Shown here: positions 45,966 through 57,315 of the stretch, piece after piece
How the letters are laid out: the number at the start of each line of letters is the position of its first letter
Numbering within the stretch: position 1 is the first letter of the stretch
DNA from: Xanthostigma xanthostigma
Lineage: Eukaryota; Arthropoda; Insecta; Raphidioptera; Raphidiidae
Assembly (NCBI GenBank): GCA_963575645.1
Contig: OY754466.1
Coordinates: forward strand, 12,130,001-12,194,000
Direction of reading: 5' to 3'
DNA: 64,000 nucleotides
Made by a program: the position numbers and the translations under genes
The notes under the pieces: model-generated
The model's database searches: none
What the model was told of the DNA's origin: nothing
Seen by the model: the letters and a program-made list of their open reading frames with translations, nothing else

Positions 45966-46264
45966 ACCGAGCGGGGTGGCGTGGCTAGACTTGCATTCGG
46001 GAGGAACCGGGTTCGAATCCCGGTGAGGGCAGATGTGGCTGGGACTTTTTCCCACTGCCTCTCGCCGAGAAACGGTAATTCCTGTACCGGCCATCTTGTT
46101 GAGGTTTTCCATTGTCTTCCTCAACAATTCCAGATAAATATCGAGATGGTTCCATATTCAAGGCCATGGCCGATTACCTGTCAAACTCCTATGCTCAAAA
46201 TTTGCTTACCTTATCCTAGTTTCCTAAAAATTCCTTCATTCGCCCATTGCTAATAATTAAGTTG
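45966..46264 (+). mobile_element. tRNA-derived SINE, copy 3, truncated
   Basis: It has ccgagcggggtggcgtgg, then the B box gggttcgaatcccgg, but about 15 bases of the A-box region are deleted. The body stops at aattaagttga without the tail and no target duplication is visible. Confidence 0.75.
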
Positions 46265-46724
46265 ATATACCTAAATCATTTAATTCTTCAGCTAATGCTT
46301 ATTGAGTCAATACAGCCTGTGTATAACTATTCTCGATAAAACTTCGACTTAGGTTGATTAAGTTTATTGTTTTCTATTATTTCAAATTACATTGTTTCCT
46401 ATTATGAAAACTGCTCGCTACAAAAGCTACAAAAGGTCGAATTATTATGCAAACAGTGCATAGATGTAGATAGAACACAATGTAGAATTTAATAAAAGAG
46501 CAGATGGGGTCGCGATAAGGGTTGTCGTAATACAGAAACCTGCAATAGCGGCGGCGCATTCACATTAATGAAATATTCAAAATGAAATTACAACAAATTT
46601 ACTTCAATTAAATCTGTGTTTAGATTGGATGCTGTGGCATGTACCGAACACGCCTGCGGTACCCACCGCTCGCTGTTTCGCCACCCGATGACGAAAAACC
46701 ATGCATCGACATATTAAAGCTATA

Positions 46725-47140
46725 GTAATAGTAATAATGCGTCCGTTTCTCGACTTTATGTCATAACAAACGCCATTCTTACAATTACTATTTTTTTCTA
46801 CCACACTTCCCGTTATTTTCTAGAATTTTTAAACTTCAACTTATTTAATAGAAATGGGCGAATGAAGGAATTTTTAGAAAATTAAGATAAGGTAGGCAAA
46901 TTTTGAGCATAGGACAAGTAATCGGCCATGGCCTTGAATAAGGAGCTATCTCGATATTTATCTGGAATTGTTGAGGGAAACCATAGAAGACCTCAACAAG
47001 ATGGCCGGTACAGGAATAACCGTTTCTCGGCGAGAGGCAGTGGGAAAAATTCCCAGCCACATCTGTCCCCGCCTGGATACGAACCCGGTACCTCCCGAAT
47101 GCGAGTCTAGTGCTCTCACAGCTACGCCACCTCGCTCGGT
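46725..47140 (-). mobile_element. tRNA-derived SINE, copy 4
   Basis: Full-length on the minus strand, from accgagcgaggtggcgtagc to the ATT-rich tail. The 15-mer catattaaagctata (46710-46724) is repeated at 47141-47155 with one mismatch. It lies right next to the inverted box that borders the satellite region. Confidence 0.85.
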
Positions 47141-47157
47141 CATATTAAAGTTATACT

Positions 47158-47205
47158 CTAGGAAAGTATCTTTGACATGTGATCTTTGCGCCATCTCGTG
47201 TTTGA
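47158..47205 (+). repeat. 48-bp box, left copy (inverted pair with 52618-52663)
   Basis: The run ctaggaaagtatctttgaca, then tttgcgcc and tctcgtgttt, returns as the reverse complement at 52618-52663 with about 43 of 48 positions matching. The pair encloses the satellite array and the THAP fragment. Confidence 0.6.
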
Positions 47206-47255
47206 TTTTTAGGCGCGAATAGCGTAAGCTAAAGCGCCTATATGTACTCGCTTTG

Positions 47256-47310
47256 TCTGTGAATCTGTGAATCTGTGAATCTGTGAATCTGTGAATCTGT
47301 GAATCTGTAT
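47256..47310 (+). repeat. octanucleotide microsatellite
   Basis: Six and a half perfect copies of ctgtgaat. Confidence 0.9.
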
Positions 47311-47459
47311 GTCACGCTTTTTTGTGGATTGTGTACAGCTCAAACGCCTTAACCGATTTTAAAAAACTTTTTTTTGTTCGATTCGTCTCCGGGTAACTTA
47401 GATCCTAACGTCGCCCGATTTTTGAATTTTTGCTCCAGAGGGGAGCAATTTAGAAAAAA

Positions 47460-47940
47460 CGAAGTTTTTCGCTTATAACTCGCTCAATTTAAATCAGATC
47501 GGTTCGAAACCTGTCTTAAACGAAAGAGGAGAAAATTTTACATAAATTTCGTACAACAGAATTTGCCCAATCAGTTTTTTTATACACATTTATATAGAAA
47601 TAAATTCAATCTGATATAAGCGATGGCAAACATCTTTCGGTTATCTCTCTCTGTTGCACGGTTTAACATGGCAATTTAAAAATTACGTATGTTCTGTCTT
47701 CAAATAAAATTGGTCGATAATATTATTTATTACAATAATGAAATTAAAAGATAGCATTTGTTCAAAAACGGATGCCGTTTCGAATATTTGAAAATGCAAC
47801 GCCTTCTGGGTTAACAATTTGAATAACTAATTATTAGAACATAATACTGTGACAGATGCAAACGTCACTTTTGACATTTCTTACTATTCCGACACCACGG
47901 ACGAGCGGATTGAAACCAAATTTTGGGAGGATGTTTGATA
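47460..47940 (+). repeat. fragment of the 650-bp dispersed family
   Basis: Several blocks match 18985-19430, such as cgctcaatttaaatcagatc, aacgaaagaggagaa and ggattgaaaccaaattttgg. They are interrupted by other sequence. Confidence 0.5.
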
Positions 47941-48249
47941 TGCAAATATGAAGTGGCCTATTGTTTTTTGGGAACATCGGCGCATGCGTAAAAGAATATA
48001 TCTCTTATAATGTTGTTTTATATAATAATAATTGGGGAATTATAAAACAGTCGAATAAAAAAAAAAACTTGGTGATGAGATACTGTTTTAATAACTTGAA
48101 TATTAAAATAACAGTTGTGTGACTAAATTAATAAGTGAGCGACTAAATTACTAAGTGAGCGACAAGAATGCCTTCGGTAATTTTGAAGCAAATATCTTCA
48201 ACCGATTGAGATGAAAATTTGTATACACGTTAAGTTTGGATAACAATGC

Positions 48250-51200
48250 ATGGTTAGCTGTGACGTCACTCTAAATCCAATATGGCGAACTTCTAAATAT
48301 GGCGGACTAATTTTATTATGCTTTTCTACAATATGGGTATCAAATGAAAGAACTTGCTGAGAATAACTCGAAAAATAAAGTGACGTCACTCTAAATCCAA
48401 TATGGCGGACTTCTAAAAATGGCGTACTAATTTTATTATGCTTTCCTACAATATGGGTATCAAATGAAAGGGCTTGCCGAGAATAACTCGAAAAATATAG
48501 TGACGTTACTCTAAATCCAATATGGCGGACTTCTAAAAATGGCGGACTAATTTTATTATGCTTTCCTACAATATGGGTATCAAATGAAAGGGCTTGCTGT
48601 AAATAACTCGAAAAATAAAGTGACGTCACTCTAAATCCAATATGGCGGACTTCTAAAGATGGCAGACTAATTTTATTATGCTTTCCTACAATATGGGTAT
48701 CAAATGAAAGGGCTTGCTGAGAATAACTCGAAAAATAAAGTGACGTTACTCTAAATTTAATATGGCGGACTTCTAAAAATGGCGGACTAATTTTATTATG
48801 CTTTCCTACAATATGGGTATCAAATGAAAGGGCTTGCTTTAAATAACTCGAAAAATAAAGTGACGTCACTCTAAATCCAATATGGCGGACTTCTAAAGAT
48901 GGCAGACTAATTTTATTATGCTTTCCTACAATATGGGTATCAAATGAAAGGGCTTGCTGAGAATAACTCGAAAAATAAAGTGACGTTACTCTAAATTTAA
49001 TATGGCGGACTTCTAAAAATGGCGGACTAATTTTATTATGCTTTCCTACAATATGGGTATCAAATGAAAGGGCTTGCTTTAAATAACTCGAAAAATAAAG
49101 TGACGTCACTCTAAATCCAATATGGCGGACTTCTAAAGATGGCGGACTAAGTTTGTTATGCTTTCCTACAATATAAGTATCAAATGAAAGGGCTTGCTGA
49201 GAATAACTCGAAAAATAAAGTGACGTCACTCTAAATCCAATATGGCGGACTTCTAAAGATGGCGGACTAATTTTATTATGCTTTCCTACAATATGGGTAT
49301 CAAATGAAAGGGCTTGCCGAGAATAACTCGAAAAATATAGTGACGTTACTCTAAATCCAATATGGCGGACTTCTTAAAATGGCGGACTAATTTTATTATG
49401 CTTTCCTACAATATGGGTATCAAATGAAAGGGCTTGCTGTAAATAACTCGAAAAATAAAGTGACGTCACTCTAAATCCAATATGGCGGAATTCTAAAGAT
49501 GGCAGACTAATTTTATTATGCTTTCCTACAATATGGGTATCAAATGAAAGGGCTTGCTTTAAATAACTCGAAAAATAAAGTGACGTCACTCTAAATCCAA
49601 TATGGCGGACTTCTAAAGATGGCAGACTAATTTTATTATGCTTTCCTACAATATGGGTATCAAATGAAAGGGCTTGCTGAGAATAACTCGAAAAATAAAG
49701 TGACGTCACTCTAAATCCAATATGGCGGACTTCTAAAGATGGCAGACTAATTTTATTATGCTTTCCTATAATATGGGTATCAAATGAAAGGGCTTGCTGA
49801 GAATAACTCGAAAAATAAAGTGACGTTACTCTAAATTTAATATGGCGGACTTCTAAAAATGGCGGACTAATTTTATTATGCTTTCCTACAATATGGGTAT
49901 CAAATGAAAGGGCTTGCTTTAAATAACTCGAAAAATAAAGTGACGTCACTCTAAATCCAATATGGCGGACTTCTAAAGATGGCAGACTAATTTTATTATG
50001 CTTTCCTACAATATGGGTATCAAATGAAAGGGCTTGCTGAGAATAACTCGAAAAATAAAGTGACGTTACTCTAAATTTAATATGGCGGACTTCTAAAAAT
50101 GGCGGACTAATTTTATTATGCTTTCCTACAATATGGGTATCAAATGAAAGGGCTTGCTTTAAATAACTCGAAAAATAAAGTGACGTCACTCTAAATCCAA
50201 TATGGCGGACTTCTAAAGATGGCGGACTAAGTTTGTTATGCTTTCCTACAATATAAGTATCAAATGAAAGGGCTTGCTGAGAATAACTCGAAAAATAAAG
50301 TGACGTCACTCTAAATCCAATATGGCGTACTTCTAAAGATGGCAGACTAAGTTTTTTATGCTTTCCTACAATATAGGTATCAAATGAAAGGGCTTGCTGA
50401 AAATAAGTCGAAAAATAAAGTGACGTGTTCTAAATCCAATATGGCGGATTTCTAAAAATGGCGGACTAATTTTATTATGCTTTCTTACAATATGGGTATC
50501 AAATGAAAGGGCTTGCTGAGAATAACTCGAAAAATAAAGTGACGTTACTTTAAATAATATGGCGGACTTCTAAAAATGGCGGACTAATTTTATTCTGCTT
50601 TCCTACAATATGGGTATCAAATGAAAGGGCTTGCTGAGAATAACTCGAAAAATAAAGTGACATCACTCTAAATCCAATATGGCGGACTTCTAAAGATGGC
50701 GGACTTCTAAAGATGGCGGACTAAGTTTATAATGCTTTCCTACAATATGGGTATCAAATGGGCTTGCTGAGAGTAACTCGAAAAATAAAGTGACGTCAGT
50801 CTAAATCTAATATGGCGGATTTCTAATGATGGTGGACTAAGTTTTTTATGCTTTCCTACAATATGGGTATCAAATGAAAGGGCTTGCTGAGAATAACTCG
50901 AAAAATAAAGTGACGTCACTCTAAATCCAATATGGCGGACTTCTAAAATGGCGGACTAATTTTATTTTGCTTTCCTACAATATGGGTATCAAATGAAAGG
51001 GCTTGCTGAAAATACCTCGAAAAATAAAGTGACATCACTCTAAATGCAATATGGCGGATTTCTAAAGATGGCGGACTAAGTTTATTATGCTTTCCTACAA
51101 TATAAGTATCAAATGAAAGGGCTTGCTGAGAATAACTCGAAAAATAAAGTGATTCACTCTAAAACCAATATGACGAAATTCTAAAGATGGCGGACTAAGT

Positions 51201-51780
51201 TTTTTATGCTTTCCTACAATATGGGTATCAAATGAAAGGGCTTGCTGTAAATAACTCGAAAAATAAAGTGAGGTCACTCTAAATCCAATATGGCGGACTT
51301 CTAAAGATGGCGGACTAATTTTATTATGCTTTCCTACAATATGGGTATCAAATGAAAGGGCTTGCTGAGAATAACTCGAAAAATAAAGTGACGTCACTCT
51401 AAATCCAATATGGCGGACTTCTAAAATGGCGGACTAATTTTATTTTGCTTTCCTACAATATGGGTATCAAATGAAAGGGCTTGCTGAAAATACCTCGAAA
51501 AATAAAGTGACATCACTCTAAATCCAATATGGCGGATTTCTAAAGATGGCGGACTAAGTTTATTATGCTTTCCTACAATATAAGTATCAAATGAAAGGGC
51601 TTGCTGAGAATAACTCGAAAAATAAAGTGACGTCATCCTAAATCTAATATGGCGGACTTCTAATAATGGCGGCTTAAGTTTTTTATGCTTTCCTACAATA
51701 TGGGTATCAAATGAAAGGGCTTGCTGAGAATAACTCGAAAAATAAAGTGACGTTACTCTAAATTCAATATGGCGGACTAA
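48250..51780. repeat. 120-bp satellite array, about 30 monomers
   Basis: Monomers run tgacgtcactctaaatccaa, tatggcggacttctaaa, atggcggactaattttatta, tgctttcctacaatatgggt, atcaaatgaaagggcttgct and gagaataactcgaaaaataa. The period is exactly 120 bp up to about 50400; later units have small indels. In the left part two monomer types alternate (gacgttact...ctttaaata and gacgtcact...ctgagaata), giving a 240-bp rhythm. A block recurs 1080 bp (nine monomers) away. Because 120 is a multiple of three, the minus strand stays open for up to 343 codons of 40-residue repeats; I do not consider this a gene. Confidence 0.95.
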
Positions 51781-51789
51781 GCTTTTTTT

Positions 51790-52080
51790 GATAAAGGGGT
51801 ATGCGAATTGTCTCGCAGTGAAACGCGATGGGGCAGAGGTGGAGTTTTTAAAAAAATAATTTCGGGGTTAACGATAAACGGGTATGCGAATTGTAATTCC
51901 GGGGTGAACGATAAAGGAGTATACGAATTGTCTCTCAGTGAAACGGGAAGGGGCAAATGTGGAGTTTTTAAAAAAACAATTCCGGGTTGAAAGATAAACG
52001 GATATGCGAATTGTCTCGCAGTGAAACGGGAAGCGGCAAATGTGGAGTTTTTTAAAAAAAAAAATCCGGGCTGAACGATA
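51790..52080 (+). repeat. short tandem array beside the satellite
   Basis: Four diverged units, spaced about 40-80 bp, share gataaacgggtatgcgaatt, gtctcgcagtgaaacggg and tggagtttttaaaaaa. They directly follow the 120-bp satellite. Confidence 0.75.
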
Positions 52081-52383
52081 AATATACACCAATTTTCAAA
52101 CAAAACACCAGGGTATATGATGTAAAATTTCGCGCCTTGTAATTCTTGAATTACTTGGGCATATACTCCCACTGGTTTAAAATCTGGTTTACACAAAACT
52201 TACAAACCCATGGAAACTAGCGTTATTCTTAATTATAAACAAATATTTACGCACAATGTCAGTAAAAAAACTGCATAAATATGATATACATATTTTATTT
52301 CAAAATTTTTAAATCTTATTTTTGTTAACAAAATAACAATTATGATATTTTTCATGTATTTACAGACGTAAAATACAATTTAA

Positions 52384-52536
52384 TTATCCTTGACGACGTA
52401 CTGCTGCAGTCCATTTTTTCCTCTCTAATTCATAAGAAAATCCAGGAAAACGGTGGAATTGTAATTCTGGATGTTTAGTTGGTGTATCTTTACAATCAAC
52501 AACACAGCACTTCCGATTTGATAGCTTTTCACCCAT
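52384..52536 (-). pseudogene. N-terminal half of a THAP zinc-finger domain
   Basis: From an internal Met at 52536 the frame reads MGEKLSNRKCCVVDC, then KHPELQFHRFP and RKKWTAAVRRQG before a stop at 52384-52386. This is the first half of the C2CH THAP DNA-binding domain: the Cys-x2-4-Cys pair, the FHRFP motif and the invariant Trp. The second Cys and the His, with the AVPTIF-type end, are missing and not found downstream. THAP domains occur in P-element transposases and in host regulators. A gtacgt near 52394 could be a splice donor, so a split gene is possible, but a transposon relic seems more likely. An in-frame ATG also exists at 52578. Confidence 0.6.
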
Positions 52537-52617
52537 TTTATTCAACAACGAATCCTTATTAAAATGCACGTATAACATATGACACTAAGGTTTTGGCTGA
52601 ACTAGAATATTAAAAAA

Positions 52618-52663
52618 AAACACGAGAGGGCGCAAATGTCGCTTGTCAAAGATACTTTCCTAG
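52618..52663 (-). repeat. 48-bp box, right copy
   Basis: This is the reverse complement of 47158-47205. It lies 40 bases upstream of the THAP open frame on the minus strand, so it could be a terminal repeat or a leader of that fragment. Confidence 0.6.
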
Positions 52664-52689
52664 CATATAGTTCAGTTCAGAAATCCAAA

Positions 52690-52921
52690 AGAGCAAACTG
52701 TAGATGTAATACTCTACGTTTATAGGTTAGGTATTATGATCTATGTGGCGGCAGTTATTATTTTATCACACGAATAAATATTCAAACCCTGGAAGTAAAA
52801 CAGAATAAATTTAACCATACAGTAAACATAATTATGCTTGGTGAATTGAATTATCGCTATTTATTCGGAGGAACAAATGAACCGAATAAATAACTACTTA
52901 CGTTCGGTGAATATGGCCATA
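52690..52921 (+). mobile_element. 577-bp MITE family, truncated copy
   Basis: It matches the last 230 bp of the element at 24161-24737, ending ttacgttcggtgaatatggc. The left half is absent. Confidence 0.7.
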
Positions 52922-53175
52922 AAAGAATTAATTTTATTGTTGATGCTAGAGCAGACATTTTATAATATTATCTATTTGAGGTAAGTTTGTAATGCCAAAG
53001 GAGCTTTATCTTGTCAGTGTTTAGTAATAAAACTAGCTAGGAGAGCTCACTCGTATAGCGAGGCTTAACTACACTCTATGTGGAAACCAGTGCAGTTGCG
53101 TGGAAATAAGCCATGGTTTATATAAGTTTGTTTTTAGAGTTCTGCATCTCAGAATGACAAAAACGAAACTCTTAA

Positions 53176-53926
53176 AGGCCCCACTCACGATCAAACTTCA
53201 TGCCACAGTTCAGTGTTCAGTGAAGTTGGACCGATTAATCGAAAGACAGACTGGTACCACACACAGTTCATGCAAACTGCTCATTTTTTTAAATTTTTTG
53301 TGTTCAGTTTGGTTCAGTTGTTGGCATACACTCGTCGAGTATAGATATATAAAATATATATTATATACATACTATAATATTATACTATAGATAATTAATA
53401 AGAACTAAATGAGTTATTTAAATGGTGAGGATTGGCTGTTCAGAGCTATGGGATTGTATTTAAAACAGGGAAATAAGAAAAAAAAGAAGAATATGAGCGA
53501 AAAATTTGTTAGAAATGCGTAATTTTCAAGTCATGTTTATTTGATTAGTGAATTACATCTTGAACCGCTTGATTGGACTTACAATATTATTATTTACTGG
53601 AATTAGTTACCCTATTTATTAAGAACCAGGACACAAATTTGCGAAAATCTATTTCTGCACAAGAAATACTTGCAGCAACATTGAGATTTTTGGCTTCTGG
53701 TTGTACAAAACACACAACTCCAAAAACTGAACTGAAAAAAACCCACACACACAGCAGTTTACTTGAACACTGAACACTGAAGTCGTTCAAAAATCAAGAT
53801 GTATTTGATGAGTTCATGCTTGACTTCAGTGTTCAGTGTTTATTTGTCCCACACATTATCATGCTTCACTGAACTATAAATTTGAACACTGAACTGTGGC
53901 ATGAAGTTTGATCGTGAGTGGGGCCT
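53176..53926. mobile_element. MITE with 43-bp inverted repeats
   Basis: Both ends read aggccccactcacgatcaaa and then cttcatgccacagttcag, inverted and perfect over about 43 bp. tta flanks both sides if one extra base is counted as element, which would fit PIF/Harbinger. Inside are many ttcagtgttcag units. Open frames inside are shadows. Confidence 0.78.
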
Positions 53927-54559
53927 ATTAGAATCACTTTGTGTCTCTGTCCTGGACTGGAAAAAGGGACTTGAAGGACAGACTGTCCGTCAAATCCCTT
54001 TTTCGCAGAATTGACCAGGGGTATCAAGTTGAAATCAATATCAAATATGTACTAAGGTTCACAGCTCTATAGTTCTGTAAAAAAATGAAACTTCTAGCTC
54101 AATGTAATAAAAAATACAAAAATTCCAAGCTGAATCGAGCAGCTATAGTATGGGATAGTTGGGTGTGTGAATGACTTTTTTAAAGGGATTACTAAAATGG
54201 AAACTAATTACAAAGTTCTATTATTACATATTGAAACATACAAATTAACTTATTAAGTAGGGAAAGTGTGTTAAAACTGTGCTGATATTTGAACGGTTTA
54301 TAACCCGATAATTTCGTAAATGACGTCAAAAGGCTGCGCAATGTTGTGTATTCATAGCTGCATAATACATAATGCTTCTCTTTATCTACGCAAATTTGTA
54401 TACGTAATTAATTATTAACTTTATAAAAATCCAGTAGCTTTGTAACGAATTTGCTTTGATAGGTAAGTGGACCTACTTAGCTCCTTATTGCTTGTACGTA
54501 GACTGCAGACAAATGACGTCACGTCTTGCTCGATACGTGGTCATTTTTTTGTTATCTAT

Positions 54560-54650
54560 ACTAATACTAGCGGCCCTGTACGTGCTTCGCTACGTATAAA
54601 GTGAAATAATAAAAAATTTAATTGGAACATCTATCTATCTATCTATTTTA
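54560..54650 (-). mobile_element. Helitron-like 3' end and (ctat)n run
   Basis: On the minus strand tacgtagcgaagcacgtaca then gggccgctagt is a Helitron-like terminus. It is followed on the plus strand by ctatctatctatctat. Confidence 0.45.
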
Positions 54651-54725
54651 TTAATTGCTAGCTATTTTAAAATATACATGTGCGTATATGTGTGTATGGA
54701 AATATATATGACTGCATACGCCAAT

Positions 54726-55050
54726 AAAAAAATAGCGTAAAGTATTCGTGGATAACTGGTCTTTAAAACACTTGCTCTATTTCGAGGGTTCACTCCGGCT
54801 GCGCCGTCGTGCTCGAAAAAAGTAGCGTAAAGTATTCGAAGATAACTGGTCTTTAAAACACTTGCTCTATTTCGAGGGTTCACTCCGGCTGCGCCGTCGT
54901 GCTCGAAAAAAAATAACGTAAAGTATTTGTGGATAACTGGTCTTTAAAACACTTGCTCTATTTCGAGGGTTCACTCCGGCTGCGCCGTCGTGCTCGAAAA
55001 AAAATAGCGTAAAGTATTCGTGGATAACTGGTCTTAAAAACACTTGCCGA
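54726..55050 (+). repeat. 91-bp tandem repeat
   Basis: Three and a half units begin agcgtaaagtattcgtggat near 54733, 54824, 54914 and 55006. They share ctatttcgagggttcactcc and ggctgcgccgtcgtgctcg. Minus-strand open frames here are repeat artefacts. Confidence 0.85.
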
Positions 55051-55316
55051 TACTTGTAAAACTGATTTGCCGTCATCTTGATCTGTGATATTGCATCTTT
55101 CGCTTCAAATTTAGGTTAAAAATTTATTTATTAAATTTATTTATTAAAATTACTCACCTATAATAAAAATTGTTTTTAACTTTCTTTCAAATACGTATTT
55201 ATTGGATAGTAATTAAAGATTAACTGTCATAATATTTTGAAACCAATTGTTTCATTGTTTGTATAGAATTCCAAAACCTACTTACAACATTTAAGTATTT
55301 ACATACGTCAAAAAAT

Positions 55317-56190
55317 TGATTTTTAAAAAATGCCACTTTCGTTGTAATTTTATAACTCAAGAACGGACTCACCTATCCAAACCAAATTTTTAGGCTTTGT
55401 TCGGACTATTTAGTAGATGGTTTATGTGGAGTTTGCACAAAATCGGTCAAGCGGTTCTTCATTTATCACATTTTTTATATATCTTGGCATTGATTTTTAT
55501 AGATATTTGTTACAAAAAATGTGATAAATGAAGAACCGCTCGATCGATTTTGTGCAAACTTCACATAAACCATCTACTAAATAGTCCGAACAAAGTCTAA
55601 AAATTTGGTTTGGATAGGTGAGCCCGTTCTTGAGTTATAAAATTACAACGAAAAGTGGCATCTATATGTATAAAAATCAAAATGCCACATTTCGTTGTAA
55701 TTTTATAACTCAAGAACGGGCTCACCTATCCAAACCAAATTTTTAGGCTTTGTTCGGACTATTTAGTAGATGGTTTATGTGAAGTTTGCACAAAATAGGT
55801 TGAGCGGTTCTTCATTTATCACATTTTTTGTCACAAATATCTATAAAAATCAATGCCACTTTTCGTTGTAATTTTATAACTCAAGAACGGGCCCACCTAT
55901 CCAAACCAAATTTTTTGGCTTTGTTCGGACTATTTAGTAGATGATTTATGTGAAGTTTGCACAAAATCGGTCGAGCGGTTCTTCATTTATCACATTTTTT
56001 TATATATCTTGGCATTGATTTTTATAGATATTTGTTACAAAAAATGAGATAAATGAAGAACCGATCAAACGATTTTGTGCAAACTTCACATAAACCATCT
56101 ACTAAATAGTCCGAACAAAGCCTCAAAATTTGGTTTGGATAGGTGGGCCCGTTCTTGAGTTATAAAATTACAACGAAAAGTGGCATTGAT
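55317..56190. repeat. five units in alternating orientation
   Basis: A unit of about 155-170 bp, from atgccacttttcgttgtaat to gaagtttgcacaaaatcggt and tcttcatttatcacattttt, occurs at about 55325 (+), 55515 (-), 55680 (+), 55853 (+) and 56040 (-). Adjacent units form long hairpins. No protein is encoded. Confidence 0.85.
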
Positions 56191-56204
56191 TTTTATATAT
56201 ATAG

Positions 56205-56325
56205 ATTATAAAAACGTAAAGTTTGTAAGTTTGGATCTAGGGGATAATCTCTGAATCTACTCTACTGATTTCAAAAATTTTTTCACCAATATTAAGAATG
56301 GACCTGCAGGATGACCATATTATAG
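56205..56325 (+). mobile_element. Helitron-like 5' fragment
   Basis: aaagtttgtaagtttggatc and ataatctctgaatctactct match the head at 24905-25020. Confidence 0.45.
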
Positions 56326-56329
56326 ACTT

Positions 56330-56438
56330 TTCGGAACCCAAAGGAATGGTGAGACCTCTGGTGAGAAATGCACCGAACTGTCCTAAGGGGGGTTTTTGAC
56401 AAGTAAACATTGATTTAGAAAAGCATGATGGAGGCTAA
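56330..56438 (+). mobile_element. foldback MITE, single arm
   Basis: It matches only the left arm of the element at 31531-31780, from ttcggaacccaaaggaatgg to gatggaggctaa. The right arm is lost, so it cannot fold. Confidence 0.75.
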
Positions 56439-56439
56439 T

Positions 56440-57300
56440 TTTGCAACATAAGCCGGCAGTGTGTTGATATTTTTATAAACAAAAAATTCGGAGAAATTAA
56501 GTATCTATTTCAATAATTAGTGAAAAATGAGACAACACCCAACTGTCCAATTTTTACTTGAGAATAATATGTGTTTCAAGTGAGTTGAGATGCATTTAGC
56601 TAGATATTGTAAATTATAGACGATCGACAGCAGAGAGAGGTCTGAGATGCATTTAAAACAATTGTCTATCAAATAATATATTCGTTTTCCCGACGCTGTA
56701 ATTACCATAAGTATGCAAGTTCCACGTGGCCTCTTTAAAGACTCAAAGAGAATACAGACAGAGAACCACGCAAACGCCCAAGTTTAAACGTCAAATTAGA
56801 TTACTACTTTAGATATTATTTATACAGTGTGACGTTGCATTTACTAACGCCTTATAAGTTTTCTCACTTTATATTATAGAAAGGGTATATAGGTCCTATA
56901 GGCTATTTGCAAGAGGGCGGAGTTACAAATATTATCGATGCGAGCGTTTGTGGTGAGCACTAGGGGAAACTTCAAAGTCAAATTTGCCGTATGTCAGTGA
57001 GCTATGTTAAAAGTGAAAATAGTTTAATTTTATAAAGTTTTTTTTAATTACAAAGAAAACATGCACAAAACTATAGGCGATCTGGAAATGCTTGTTGTAT
57101 TCCGGGCTGTTGTGCTGATGACGATTTAAGTAAAATAAATAAATAATTTGAGGTTACGCTGTCAGTGTAAACAAATTAATTATTTATATATTATACGTCA
57201 AAATTGTAAACAAAAAAATACCCGAAATAAATGATTCTCACGTATCTTTTATATTATGCTATTTATATTAGATATATGAAGACAATCACATTAAAATGAT
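56440..57300. other. no gene seen
   Basis: AT-rich sequence; no coding region, RNA gene or bounded repeat that I can support. Confidence 0.4.
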
Positions 57301-57315
57301 ACTTCTTAATTTCCA

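Noticed and set aside
46955..47222. Open frames of 60-85 codons inside the SINE copies (also near 7000, 46000 and 57300)
   Set aside because: They are frames through a tRNA-derived SINE on either strand; similar peptides recur in each copy only because the SINE is repeated.
48198..49229. A 343-codon minus-strand open frame of 40-residue repeats (and similar frames of 311 and 100 codons further on)
   Set aside because: The monomer is exactly 120 bp, so an open frame stays open automatically. There is no splice or promoter context, and the frame breaks wherever monomers carry indels.
48250..51780. CRISPR array
   Set aside because: Repeats are contiguous 120-bp units without unique spacers, in a eukaryotic genome.
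51777..52196. A 139-codon minus-strand open frame
   Set aside because: Most of it is translated from the short tandem array beside the satellite; the remainder shows no domain.
54662..55076. Minus-strand open frames with a repeated NPRNRASVLKTSY-type peptide
   Set aside because: They are products of the 91-bp tandem repeat.
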